The position numbers and the translations under genes were made by a program. Shown here piece by piece: positions 18,012-26,248 of a DNA stretch of 64,000 nucleotides (position 1 is its first letter; the number at the start of each line of letters is the position of its first letter). Origin of the DNA: Afifellaceae bacterium (lineage in GTDB: Bacteria > Pseudomonadota > Alphaproteobacteria > Rhizobiales > Afifellaceae); NCBI GenBank assembly GCA_028281235.1, contig JANQKG010000010.1, positions 1 to 64,000 on the forward strand, read 5' to 3'. The notes below the pieces were generated by a model, which saw only the letters and a program-made list of their open reading frames with translations, was not told the DNA's origin and ran no database searches.

Positions 18012-18959
18012 TTACATGCAGTCGGCGATGTACTCGTAGCGTTCTGCCTTTTCCGGCTCGTCGCTGGTGATGGTCACGATTTCCGTCAGGGTAATCTCGG
18101 GCAGCGATTCACCAGCGATCAGCTGCGCCGCCAGTTCCATGGCGACCTGGCCCTGTTGTTTGGGATTCTGGGCGATCAGAGCCTGCAACTCGCCATTCTT
18201 CAGGGCGCTGACCTGAGCGCTCGAGGCGTCGTAAGCGACCATCTTGACGCGCCCGGCCGCATCCGCCTGACGGAGACCGGTGATCGCCCCGATGGCGCCC
18301 TGGTCGTTGGTGGCAAAAATGCCTGCAAGGTCAGGATGCGCCGAAATGGTCGAGGTGACGATCTCGGCCGCGCGTTGGGGATCGTTTCGCTGATATTGAG
18401 CGCCGAGATATTCCAGGCCCGGATGGTTCTCAAGTTCCGCCTCGAAGCCTGCCGTCCGCGCGTCCTGTGCGAGTGAGCCTGGCGGCTGGGTGATGACCAG
18501 AACCTTGCCTTCGCCGCCCAGCAACTCAGAAAGCGCCTGGGCTGCCATGGCTCCGCCGGCTTCGTTGTCAGTGAGGATTTGCGTTTCTAGGAACGAGGTG
18601 TCGGCGATCGTCTGGTCGACGGTCATGACCTGCGTACCGCGTTCGGCAAGCTCACGCATCGGGGGTATGAGCGCCTGCATATCCGTGGGCACGATCACGG
18701 CGACGTCGGGCGAAGCGGCCGTGACCGCGTTGACGACGGGAACCTGGACATCGGCAGCAAACAGTTCAGGCGCGCTGACATTGAGGGCAAGGCCCAGCTC
18801 TTCGGCCTTCTCCATCGCACCGCATTGCAGTGCTTGATAGAACGGGCTCCCTTTGGTTCCGAGGACCAGCGCCACCGAATTGTCGGCTTGAGCTTGGACA
18901 GGCACCGCCAGGGCGAAGGCGCCCACCAACTTTGCTGCTAGAATAAGTCTTAGTTTCAT
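18012..18959 (-). CDS. Ribose-type ABC solute-binding protein
   Basis: This periplasmic binding protein of the RbsB/Peripla_BP_4 family has 315 residues, with a Sec signal peptide (MKLRLIL to VQAQA near residue 21). The start at 18959 is chosen over an upstream in-frame start at 18992 because it begins the signal peptide and has GGGAGA just upstream. The ligand-binding fold has the usual TNDQGAIGA segment near residue 220. It is the last gene of a seven-gene minus-strand operon. The neighbouring PfkB kinase suggests a sugar or a nucleoside-like compound. Confidence 0.9.
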   Translation of the reverse strand: MKLRLILAAKLVGAFALAVPVQAQADNSVALVLGTKGSPFYQALQCGAMEKAEELGLALNVSAPELFAADVQVPVVNAVTAASPDVAVIVPTDMQALIPPMRELAERGTQVMTVDQTIADTSFLETQILTDNEAGGAMAAQALSELLGGEGKVLVITQPPGSLAQDARTAGFEAELENHPGLEYLGAQYQRNDPQRAAEIVTSTISAHPDLAGIFATNDQGAIGAITGLRQADAAGRVKMVAYDASSAQVSALKNGELQALIAQNPKQQGQVAMELAAQLIAGESLPEITLTEIVTITSDEPEKAERYEYIADCM

Positions 18960-19011
18960 CTTGCTCTCCCTTGGTTGAAGCCACTTGTTCATTCGACGCG
19001 GCAGCGGCGCA

Positions 19012-20055
19012 CTAGCTGCGCTTCCTGAGCCGCCGCTTGAGCTGATCGACCCACACCGCTGCGATCAGGACCGCGCCCATCGCGACGGTCTGCCAGAAGG
19101 GCGGTATGCCCAGGATCACGAAGCCATTGAGAAGGATGATCGGAATGAAGACGCCAACCACGGTGCCGAAGACGCTGCCCTTGCCCCCGAAAAGGCTGGT
19201 TCCGCCCAGAACGACAGCGGAGATGGTGGTCAGATTGGCCATCACGTGGCCGCCGATCGTCGTCGTCCCGAAGCGGGCATTGGCCATAACCGCCGCCAAT
19301 CCGGCCGTCATGCCGCACAACGTGTAGACGGCCACGAGACGGCGGTGGACGCGGATGCCGCTGCGGCGGCCGGCTTCCTCGTTGGAGCCGACGGCGTAGA
19401 CGTGCAGACCGAAGCGGGTCAGATGGAGCATGATGCCGGCCACGATCACGGTGGCCGTTGCGATCAGAACAAGCACCGGAATTCCGAGCAGTTCGCCCGA
19501 ACCGATGTGCGTTACCATTCGCTCCGGCATCGCCCGGACGTCGACACCGCCGGTGATGATTTGGGCGAATCCGAGGGCCATGCCCATCGTTCCCAGCGTA
19601 ACGATGAGCGCCGGGATGCGAGCATAGGCGACCAGTGCTCCGTTCAGCGCGCCCCAGGCCGCGCCGGCGGCCAGCGCCGTGAGCACTCCGACAGCGACGA
19701 TACCCCACCCGGCTTCAGTCGTTCCGAATGTGGTGCCCGGTTCGCCTGAAAGGAACAGCATCACCTTTGCTGAAACGACCGAGGCAAACACAAGGACGGA
19801 GCCGACCGAAAGGTCGATGCCAGCGGTGATGATGACGTAGGTCTGCCCGACGGCCAGCACCATGAAGATGGCCGCGTTGATCGCAAGCTGTTGAATGTTA
19901 TAGGCCGACCCGAACTGTTCGGGCCGCAGCGCATAAAAGACGGCCACCAAGACAAGGAGCAAAAGGAAGATCCAGCCGGTTGCCAATAGGTTCAGCAACC
20001 GTTCTTCAAGGCTGGCCCTGTCATGATAGACGAGGTTTGTCGCTTGCTCGCTCAC
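19012..20055 (-). CDS. Ribose-type ABC permease (RbsC-like)
   Basis: This 347-residue membrane protein has about ten hydrophobic segments and the family signature GIDLSVGSV near residue 82, followed by the VLGGTSLFGGKGS segment near residue 288. It starts with GTG at 20055, overlapping the ATPase stop as GTGA. It would form a homodimeric channel with the ATPase encoded just upstream. Confidence 0.92.
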   Translation of the reverse strand: MSEQATNLVYHDRASLEERLLNLLATGWIFLLLLVLVAVFYALRPEQFGSAYNIQQLAINAAIFMVLAVGQTYVIITAGIDLSVGSVLVFASVVSAKVMLFLSGEPGTTFGTTEAGWGIVAVGVLTALAAGAAWGALNGALVAYARIPALIVTLGTMGMALGFAQIITGGVDVRAMPERMVTHIGSGELLGIPVLVLIATATVIVAGIMLHLTRFGLHVYAVGSNEEAGRRSGIRVHRRLVAVYTLCGMTAGLAAVMANARFGTTTIGGHVMANLTTISAVVLGGTSLFGGKGSVFGTVVGVFIPIILLNGFVILGIPPFWQTVAMGAVLIAAVWVDQLKRRLRKRS

Positions 20056-20813
20056 GCGGCCTTCTCCCCTGATTCGCCGCTGGTCATCGCCCGCACGAGA
20101 TCGTCGACGCCCACTTCGTCGGCGCCGAATTCGGCAACCCGCTCACCGAGCCGCAGCACCTGGATCCGGTCGGCCACGTCGAGGACTTGCGGCATGTTGT
20201 GACTGATCATCACAACCGATGTCCCCTCATCCCGAATGCGACGAGCGAGGTCGAGAACGCGTTGGGTCTGGACGACACCAAGTGCTGCGGTCGGCTCGTC
20301 GAGGATCACAATCCTTTCGGCCCACATCGCCGCGCGGGCGATGGCCACCGACTGGCGCTGCCCGCCCGAAAGAGCGTCGACCGCCACCCGCGCCGACTTG
20401 AGCCGGACGCCAAGCTTTTCGAACTGCTCTTGTGCAAGTCGACGCATCCTGCGCCGATTCAAGAAACCGGCCGCTCCCAAGAGCCCGGGCATCTTTATTT
20501 CGCGGCCAAGGAACAGGTTCTCCGCCGGCGTGAGATCCGGTGCCAGAGCCAGATCCTGATAGACCGTCGCAATGCCGGCAGCCTGGGCGTCGAGCGGCGA
20601 ATGAAAGGCGATCGGCCGACCGTCGATCAGAAGCTCTCCGCCATCGGGCAGATCTGCGCCGGACAGGATCTTGACGAGGGTCGACTTGCCCGCACCGTTA
20701 TCGCCGATAAGGGCACAGATTTCGCTCGGCATGACATTGAAGTCGGCGTTCTTAAGCGCCTGAACATGGCCGAAGGTTCGACTGATACCTCGCGCTTCGA
20801 GCAGCGGCTGCAT
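20052..20813 (-). CDS. Sugar ABC ATPase, single-domain
   Basis: This ATPase energises the ribose-type importer. It has Walker A GDNGAGKST near residue 39, signature LSGGQRQSVAIARA near residue 147, Walker B RIVILDEPTAALG near residue 168 and the switch His in MISHN. Starting at ATG 20813 it has 253 residues and only one nucleotide-binding domain, whereas classical RbsA has two; it probably works as a homodimer. An upstream start at 21113 would run through the preceding gene out of frame. The start overlaps the previous stop as TGATG. Confidence 0.9.
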   Translation of the reverse strand: MQPLLEARGISRTFGHVQALKNADFNVMPSEICALIGDNGAGKSTLVKILSGADLPDGGELLIDGRPIAFHSPLDAQAAGIATVYQDLALAPDLTPAENLFLGREIKMPGLLGAAGFLNRRRMRRLAQEQFEKLGVRLKSARVAVDALSGGQRQSVAIARAAMWAERIVILDEPTAALGVVQTQRVLDLARRIRDEGTSVVMISHNMPQVLDVADRIQVLRLGERVAEFGADEVGVDDLVRAMTSGESGEKAA

Positions 20814-21121
20814 CACGAGTCCGCACCTTCCTTGGCCAGTCCCAGATTGTTGGCAAAGGCGAAGAACTCGTTGTAGCGCTCGCCGCAGAGCCCCTCCCAG
20901 TGAGCAAATGCGGCTCGGCTGTCGGGGAATATCCAGATCTCGACGTCCTGGAAGTCGTGCTGCCCCCTGATGTGGTATGAGCCTTGGCACCGAGCGCCAT
21001 CCGCTTCGCTTCGGCTGCGCACCCTGGACCAGCTTTCCGCAAGCACGGCCTGATCGTCTTCGCCCAACGCGTACCAATGGGGCCGTGGCCGGCTGTAATG
21101 AATCCAGACGCATTCAGGCAT
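20813..21121 (-). CDS. Small uncharacterised protein (102 aa), related to the adjacent 258-aa protein
   Basis: I do not recognise a named family. The protein has Trp- and His-rich segments, a stretch YHIRGQHDFQDVEIWIF near residue 60 and an aromatic C-terminal helix ending FFAFANNLG. This pattern (His-rich turn, hydrophobic strand ending W-x-F/I/A, helix, then an aromatic segment with a Gly) also appears twice in the upstream 258-residue protein, suggesting a shared small alpha/beta fold. Tight overlaps with both neighbours place it firmly in the sugar ABC operon. A sensing or small-molecule isomerase role is possible but unproven. Confidence 0.7.
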   Translation of the reverse strand: MPECVWIHYSRPRPHWYALGEDDQAVLAESWSRVRSRSEADGARCQGSYHIRGQHDFQDVEIWIFPDSRAAFAHWEGLCGERYNEFFAFANNLGLAKEGADS

Positions 21122-21890
21122 TGACCGTGCTCCCGCGCGGAGACGCTGCGCGTGTAAAATCTCTTGGTTCGATGAGGTCGTTGAGCGGCCGCGAACGGCC
21201 AACGATGTGGCGGGACGTGGTGAACTTGAAGTCCGCGACCCGTTCATGGCCCGCAATGGCGCGGCCTGCCATTTCCGGGCCGTCGATCTCCCAGGCGCCG
21301 ATGTGATGCCAGTGGTGGCAGAGATCGAGACGATGCCGACCGGCGATGTTTACGCCCAGTTCAAGATCGCCTCGGAAGGCGATATCGCACTCCTCGTCAT
21401 ACAGGGCACGCTCCCGCGTGCTTGCGCGGCACCAATCGTCGTTCCATTCCCACAGGGCGATGAAGCCCCACTGATGGTCGGCTGGCGCGCCGGAACCGGG
21501 CACCGGAGCGAACTCGCGAGGTCCGATAAGCCATTGGGTGCGGAACAGCCGTGCCCAGCCGGCCTTTTCGAGGCGCACCGTGCCTGAGAGCGCCGCATCA
21601 ATGTCCGGCGCCTCGAAAACACCGGCGATATCGTGATCGTGGGCAAAGCCGGTCTCCAGGACCCTTGCCTGCGGATCGGCATCACGGTCAAAGATGCGGC
21701 GTAAGGACAGGACCCAGCCCAACGTCACAAGTTCGTCAAGCACGGCGGTGAGCCGATCTCGGTGCTCTTGCGTGTAAACCCCGTCCAGGATGTCCTGCCG
21801 AACGGCGGTGAACGCCACGATTGCCGGTCGCGAGTCACCGCCAACCTGCTCGGAAGAAAAGACGTCGGTGTCTCCGCTCAGGTTGGACAT
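21114..21890 (-). CDS. Uncharacterised protein (258 aa) with two apparent repeats
   Basis: No family is recognised. Starting at ATG 21890 the protein appears to hold two tandem units (about residues 20-125 and 126-235). Each has a strand-like hydrophobic segment ending in a W/F-E motif (IAGVFEAPD; HHIGAWEIDG), then a helix and an aromatic stretch closing with IGP or VGR. The second unit also has HHWHHIG, which could bind a metal. The 102-residue downstream protein looks like a third unit. The start overlaps the btpA stop by 13 bases and the end overlaps the next start by 8. Its function is probably linked to the imported substrate. Confidence 0.72.
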   Translation of the reverse strand: MSNLSGDTDVFSSEQVGGDSRPAIVAFTAVRQDILDGVYTQEHRDRLTAVLDELVTLGWVLSLRRIFDRDADPQARVLETGFAHDHDIAGVFEAPDIDAALSGTVRLEKAGWARLFRTQWLIGPREFAPVPGSGAPADHQWGFIALWEWNDDWCRASTRERALYDEECDIAFRGDLELGVNIAGRHRLDLCHHWHHIGAWEIDGPEMAGRAIAGHERVADFKFTTSRHIVGRSRPLNDLIEPRDFTRAASPRGSTVNA

Positions 21891-22738
21891 GGCGCCCGGA
21901 CCTCGCTGACAGCTTCCATGAGCTGCGCGACCCTGCGGGGGTCGACGGGGTTCCACCAGAGCCCATCAACCTTCAGCCATTGTCCGACGATCGCACCGTC
22001 GGCAGCTTCGAGCAGCGAGGGAACCTGATCCGGTGACAAGCCCGAACCGACGACGACCGGCAGGTTCGTCCCTGCGCGCACATTGTCGACCTCCGACCTT
22101 TTGGTCGGCGAGCCGGTGCGGGTGCCGGTTGCGATGAGCACGTCGGCATCAAACCACTCCGCATCTGTCGCCTGCTCAGGGATTGACCGGTCGGCGGTAA
22201 TGGCATGGGCGCCGAATTTGACGTGCACATCCGCGAAGATCGCCACGTCGCGCGCGCCGATGGCTGCCCGGAAGCGAAGCGCCTCCGCCGCCGGGCCGTC
22301 TATCAGCCCCTCATTGGCGACATAGGCATTGACCCATTGGTTGACCCGCACCCAGCGGGCGCCGACCGCCTTGGCGACCGCAAGCCCGGGAATGGCACCA
22401 TTGGCGACGCACGTGATACCGATTGGCAGGTCGACCGACCCCCGGATCTCCATGCAGGCAGCGGTCAGGGCGGCCACTGTTTCCGGGCCGATGTTCTCCG
22501 GGCGGCGGAACGGCAGATCACTGGCATTCTCCACAATGATTCCATCGACACCGCCGTTTGCCAGCGTCTGCGCATCCGCGACGGCGGCCGCGAAAACCTC
22601 GCGCATGGCTTCGCCCTCATAGCGCGGCGCTCCCGGCAGGGGCCTGAGGTGGATGACGCCGATTATCGGCTTGGGCTTGCCGAAACAGGCCGTCAGCGCG
22701 TTCGCCTTGGGGGGCATAACTTGCGGTCTTGGGTTCAT
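21878..22738 (-). CDS. BtpA/SgcQ family TIM-barrel protein
   Basis: This 286-residue protein begins near GVIHLRPLPGAPRY and contains family-typical stretches VNQWVNAYVANEGL near residue 140 and FADVHVKFGAHA near residue 175. BtpA-family proteins have a TIM-barrel fold. BtpA was linked to photosystem I in cyanobacteria and SgcQ belongs to an E. coli sugar operon, so the biochemical role is not settled; here the context argues for sugar metabolism. The ATG at 22738 overlaps the PfkB stop as ATGA and is preferred to the one at 22717. A close paralogue lies at 44255-45094. Confidence 0.88.
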   Translation of the reverse strand: MNPRPQVMPPKANALTACFGKPKPIIGVIHLRPLPGAPRYEGEAMREVFAAAVADAQTLANGGVDGIIVENASDLPFRRPENIGPETVAALTAACMEIRGSVDLPIGITCVANGAIPGLAVAKAVGARWVRVNQWVNAYVANEGLIDGPAAEALRFRAAIGARDVAIFADVHVKFGAHAITADRSIPEQATDAEWFDADVLIATGTRTGSPTKRSEVDNVRAGTNLPVVVGSGLSPDQVPSLLEAADGAIVGQWLKVDGLWWNPVDPRRVAQLMEAVSEVRAPCPT

Positions 22739-23634
22739 TCTGCTGGTTCTTGTTCTTGGCTTGTCGGAATGTCTGCGAGGCGAGGCAGACCGGCCTGCGG
22801 CCCGAGCGCCATGCAGGCGTGTGTGGCTGCACTGACGGCCTGAGGAAGCGCGCAAGCCATCGACTCGCCACGCCAAAGGCCGGCGAGCACCCAGCCGGCA
22901 AGACAGTCGCCCGCACCGGTCGTATCAACGGTCGGACCTTTTTGCGGTATGGGGATGCGGGCGGTGCCCTCGCGGCCGTGCGCCTGGGCACCCCGCGAGC
23001 CCATTGTGCGCACCACCGTCTGTACGCCCATATCAAGCAGGCACGACGCGGCGTCATCGCCGATAATTTCGGCGGCCCGATTATTGACGAACACGATCCG
23101 CGCGCCGCGCAGCAGTCCCGCCAAAGACTTCACGCCATCGGAGAATGTCGCCGGCTCCAGATCGATCGACCAGTTCGCCCCATGATCGCGTGCCCGATCA
23201 ACGACGTCGGCCGCTACGGTGGCGTAGACTGCGGTATGCACATGGTGGACATCGTCAAAGCTCGCGCGCCTAACTGCGCCGGCATCTGGATACATGGAGA
23301 CGCCCGGATGAAGCAGGAGCCGCTTCTCTCCGTGGGTGTCGATCAAAGTCACAACGCGGCAAAGGGGGCCTTCCCTCTGCTCGGCGTCGATCTCTAAGCC
23401 GTTTTCGTCCGCCAGCGCTTCACGAACGCGGTTGGACGCCGCATCGTCTCCGAGCTGGCAGAGCAAAATCGCGTGACCGCCAGAACGCGCGAAGGCGACC
23501 GCCGTGTTCGTCGCGACCCCACCAGGCTGCTCGGTGATGTCCTCACAATGGATTTTTTCGTCGGGTTCAGGAAGCCTGGACGTCAGAACGCTCAGATCCA
23601 GACTGACATCGCCTACGAAGAGGTAGCGACCCAT
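22735..23634 (-). CDS. PfkB-family carbohydrate/nucleoside kinase
   Basis: This 299-residue kinase has the N-terminal substrate region with GGVATNTAVAFARSG near residue 40 and the C-terminal signature DTTGAGDCLAGWVLAGL near residue 248, with the catalytic Asp in GAGD. It phosphorylates a sugar or nucleoside, probably the solute imported by the downstream ABC genes. It is the first gene of the minus-strand operon and is preceded by a promoter-like region with an inverted repeat. GAGGA lies upstream of the start. Confidence 0.9.
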   Translation of the reverse strand: MGRYLFVGDVSLDLSVLTSRLPEPDEKIHCEDITEQPGGVATNTAVAFARSGGHAILLCQLGDDAASNRVREALADENGLEIDAEQREGPLCRVVTLIDTHGEKRLLLHPGVSMYPDAGAVRRASFDDVHHVHTAVYATVAADVVDRARDHGANWSIDLEPATFSDGVKSLAGLLRGARIVFVNNRAAEIIGDDAASCLLDMGVQTVVRTMGSRGAQAHGREGTARIPIPQKGPTVDTTGAGDCLAGWVLAGLWRGESMACALPQAVSAATHACMALGPQAGLPRLADIPTSQEQEPAE

Positions 23635-23655
23635 TACAATTCCTCAAATGTCCCT

Positions 23656-23755
23656 TAAACGTAATAATGTTATCTCGTTTATGTCAACAGCGCTGCCTCA
23701 CCGCGGACAGGTGTTTCGATATATTTGATTTTAAATATCTAATCAGCGTCGAAAC
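23656..23755 (-). promoter_or_regulatory. Promoter and candidate operators of the PfkB operon and the divergent GntR gene
   Basis: Reading the minus strand, TTGACA (23687-23682) is followed at once by an inverted repeat with arms TAAACG and CGTTTA (23656-23661 and 23676-23681) that would cover the spacer and -10 region. A second, wider repeat, GTTTCGA (23713-23719) with TCGAAAC (23749-23755), encloses an AT-rich imperfect palindrome (23718-23739) nearer the GntR gene. These are good candidates for GntR operators serving both directions. Confidence 0.5.
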
Positions 23756-23865
23756 AGGCGCACGCAAAAGCTGCTCGTATCGAAAGCTTGTGTCGAAAGG
23801 CGCTTGAGCCTAAGAGCCGTCCGGACAGGGACAGAAGGTTGTAACATTCACTTGACGGGTTCGAA

Positions 23866-24609
23866 ATGGCTTGGGAACACGCAACGATCGACGGTGGCCG
23901 CGCACCGCTATGGCTTCAGATCGCTGACCTTTTGCGCAGCGAGATTGAGAATGGCCGGTTCGGGCCCGGTGACATCTTGCCTTCCGAGTCCGATCTGACC
24001 CGCACCTTCAAGGTCAGCCGGACGACGGCGCGGTCGGCATTGAACAAGCTGACACATGAGGGGCTGGTCAGACGCCGGTCTGGGGTCGGATCGGTGGTAC
24101 TCGACGGCAAGGTCGACCGGCCGGTCAGCCAGCTTCGCGGCTTCACCGAAGACATGAAGCGACGCGGGCTTACCGCCTCATTCCGTCTGATGCAGTCCGG
24201 TTTCGCCCCGGCCACCGACGAGGCAGCCCACGCTCTCAGCCTGGCGACAGGAGACAAGCCCTTCTTTTCCGAACGCATTCTGCTCGCGAATGAACGGTTG
24301 ATCGGTCATTCGATTTCCTGGATCCGGCCCGACATCTTCGGCAGGGCGCACCCACCGACTGCCGACCAGCTCTCCAGTGGGTCTCTTTATGCATGGCTTT
24401 CTAAGAATCTGGGCATCAATATTGTCGGCGGCGTCGAATTCATCGAAGCGCAGATGGTCAAGCCGGAGATGGCCAAAGCGTTGGAGTTGAGCATGCACGA
24501 TGCCGTGCTGGTCGCCAAGCGCGTGTCGCGCTGCGCGCGCGGCCTTCCGGTCGAGTTCGCGGTGGTCACTTATCGCGCCGATCGGTATCGGGTCCGGATC
24601 GACCTTTAG
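23866..24609 (+). CDS. GntR-family regulator, HutC subfamily (UTRA domain)
   Basis: This 247-residue regulator has an N-terminal winged helix (residues 12-80; GDILPSESDLTRTFKVSRTTARSAL spans the HTH) and a C-terminal UTRA effector domain (about 95-245). HutC-type regulators usually sense a substrate or phosphorylated intermediate of the pathway they control. It is divergent from the seven-gene PfkB-BtpA-ABC operon, with 231 bases between starts, so it most likely represses that operon and itself. Confidence 0.9.
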   Translation: MAWEHATIDGGRAPLWLQIADLLRSEIENGRFGPGDILPSESDLTRTFKVSRTTARSALNKLTHEGLVRRRSGVGSVVLDGKVDRPVSQLRGFTEDMKRRGLTASFRLMQSGFAPATDEAAHALSLATGDKPFFSERILLANERLIGHSISWIRPDIFGRAHPPTADQLSSGSLYAWLSKNLGINIVGGVEFIEAQMVKPEMAKALELSMHDAVLVAKRVSRCARGLPVEFAVVTYRADRYRVRIDL

Positions 24610-25006
24610 CGTCCACGTCCTGTGATCGAACGACAGATACGGGGCCGAAACAGAGCGGTCGGATGCCCCCCAGCTTCACGGGCGATGCCCGCCCACTGCT
24701 CTCAGCCGACGCAAGAGAGCGTTCGGAACCGACGCCTCGTCTTTTGGCGTTTCTGGCTTGGGGCGAGGGGGTATCTGGAAGAACGCGAGGCATGTCTCTC
24801 AGCACGGGCGATCAAAGATAGGTTCGAAGCCGAGCGCCTGTTCGGCGACGATAACGATCACGGCTTCATGCCTTCCAGGTGGTAGTCGGCGAGGGGAGGA
24901 GCCGCGGGGGGGGGCAGGTGGCAGTTTGACAGCGCGACCGTCGGATGGCGGACGCCCACAGAAGTAGCTCGGCCCAGAAAATCTTGTTCAACTGGCGCCA
25001 TCTGCT
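24610..25006. other. Gap without a supported gene
   Basis: No frame in these 397 bases has a recognisable product. A short plus-strand frame (24622-24885) is Arg-rich without family motifs. A run of nine G residues occurs at 24906-24914. The gap separates the GntR gene from the stress-response cluster and may mark a boundary between unrelated modules. Confidence 0.5.
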
Positions 25007-25870
25007 TCAGGCGTCTCGAACGGGCGGAATTGCGAGCACATCCTTGTCCGCGTGACGCAGCACTTCCGCAACTACGCTCCCGAGGAAAAACTTGGACAGG
25101 CCGCTCCTGCCGTGGGTCCCGACGACGATCAGGTCAACGCCGTCCGCCTTTGACGCATCGAGTATATCGTGGGCCGGCGCGGTTTTGTCATGGCGGACGA
25201 TCTGTTTCATTATCCCCAGATCGAGCGCGTTGACGAATGTCGAGAGTTCGCTGGCGGCGGCGCGCCCTTCATCTTCAAGATAGTCCTCCCGCGAGCCGTC
25301 GGCCATCGATTTGCTCATTGCCAGGTTCAGGGCCGGCGCGTCGAACACGTGGATGATCGAAGTCCTGGCTCGGGCATGCATCTCCAGGGCGCCGAACTTC
25401 TGGATGGCCTGCTTGGCCGCTTCCGACAGGTCGGTTGTCAGCAGGATGTGCCGATACGGCCCGACTGGCGGCGCATTCACCATCAGAACCGGACACGCGA
25501 CCGAACGGATGGTCCGCTCCGCGGTCGTGCCGACGAACACGTCGCGGAGCACGGCACGCCGGTGCGGCCCCACGACGAGAATGTCGGGACCCGCCGCCTT
25601 CGCAGCTTCGGCAATCCCCGAGAACGGCGCGCCGAGCACGACGCGCGTTTCGCAGGCCAGACCATCGACGTTTCGGACGGTGGCCTGCAGGTCCCGAAAA
25701 AGGGCCCTCGCCATGTCCTGCTCGCCATCGACGATCCGCCGCGGCTGGTCGTCATCCACGACATGTACGATGGACAACTCGGCTCCGTGCTGCCTGGCAA
25801 GGAGAGTCGCCCGCCGCAGCGCACGGTCCGACCGCTCGGAGAAATCCGTCGCCACCATGATCGATCTCAT
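25007..25870 (-). CDS. Universal stress protein with two UspA domains
   Basis: This 287-residue protein consists of two UspA domains (about 1-140 and 143-287). The second has the ATP-binding motif GTHGRSGLSKFFLGSVVAE near residue 255; the first has a degenerate version (GPHRRAVLRDVFVGTTAE near residue 108), so nucleotide binding may be confined to the C-terminal half. The start at 25870, with GGAG just upstream, is preferred to 25948, which would overlap the FNR-like box. Tandem Usp proteins are often induced by low oxygen or energy stress. Confidence 0.9.
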   Translation of the reverse strand: MRSIMVATDFSERSDRALRRATLLARQHGAELSIVHVVDDDQPRRIVDGEQDMARALFRDLQATVRNVDGLACETRVVLGAPFSGIAEAAKAAGPDILVVGPHRRAVLRDVFVGTTAERTIRSVACPVLMVNAPPVGPYRHILLTTDLSEAAKQAIQKFGALEMHARARTSIIHVFDAPALNLAMSKSMADGSREDYLEDEGRAAASELSTFVNALDLGIMKQIVRHDKTAPAHDILDASKADGVDLIVVGTHGRSGLSKFFLGSVVAEVLRHADKDVLAIPPVRDA

Positions 25871-25934
25871 ACCGTGCTCCAATGCGACACGAGCCTCGTC
25901 TCCGCCACATGAACACATCCAAACGCCACCATAC

Positions 25935-25975
25935 TTGACTGAAATCAATCAAACCGCGCCACAATTAAATATACT
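25935..25975 (+). promoter_or_regulatory. FNR/FixK-like box and -10 element of the antiporter-ATPase operon
   Basis: TTGAC-TGAA-ATCAA at 25935-25948 differs in one position from the FNR/FixK consensus TTGAT-N4-ATCAA. A -10 hexamer, TATACT, lies at 25970-25975, so a start near 25982 would place the box centre at about -41, the class II activator position. The site lies between the divergent Usp and HTH genes and could serve both. The box match and spacing are seen directly; regulation is inferred. Confidence 0.6.
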
Positions 25976-26005
25976 GCGGCATGCGCAACGAACGGGAGCT
26001 CCGTA

Positions 26006-26248
26006 ATGCCGCGCGACCAGTACCAGACCGTCAGGGAAGTTGCCGATCGTTTGAAGGTGAGCGAAGCCACCGTCCGTGGATGGATCCATGACGGCGCGCT
26101 TCGCGCCATAGAGATCGGCAACGTGTGGCGTGTCGCCGACACGGACCTTGAGGCCTTTCTCGAAAATCACGCTAACCGAACCCGCGCCGCCTCGATCGAA
26201 GATGGTGAGAGCGAGGCGCCCTCAGCGCTCGGCAAAGCGGAGCGCTGA
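26006..26248 (+). CDS. Small excisionase-type helix-turn-helix protein
   Basis: This 80-residue protein is almost entirely a winged HTH of the excisionase/HTH_17 type (VREVADRLKVSEATVRGWI, residues 9-27, then IGNVWRVADTDLEAFLE). GGGAG lies seven bases upstream of the start. It overlaps the antiporter start by one base. No integrase or phage gene is nearby, so it is more likely a transcription factor for this operon than a recombination factor. Confidence 0.82.
   Translation: MPRDQYQTVREVADRLKVSEATVRGWIHDGALRAIEIGNVWRVADTDLEAFLENHANRTRAASIEDGESEAPSALGKAER

Noticed and set aside
24622-24885. An 87-codon frame after the GntR gene
   Set aside because: No ribosome-binding site, no recognisable motif, Arg-rich composition as in shadow frames.
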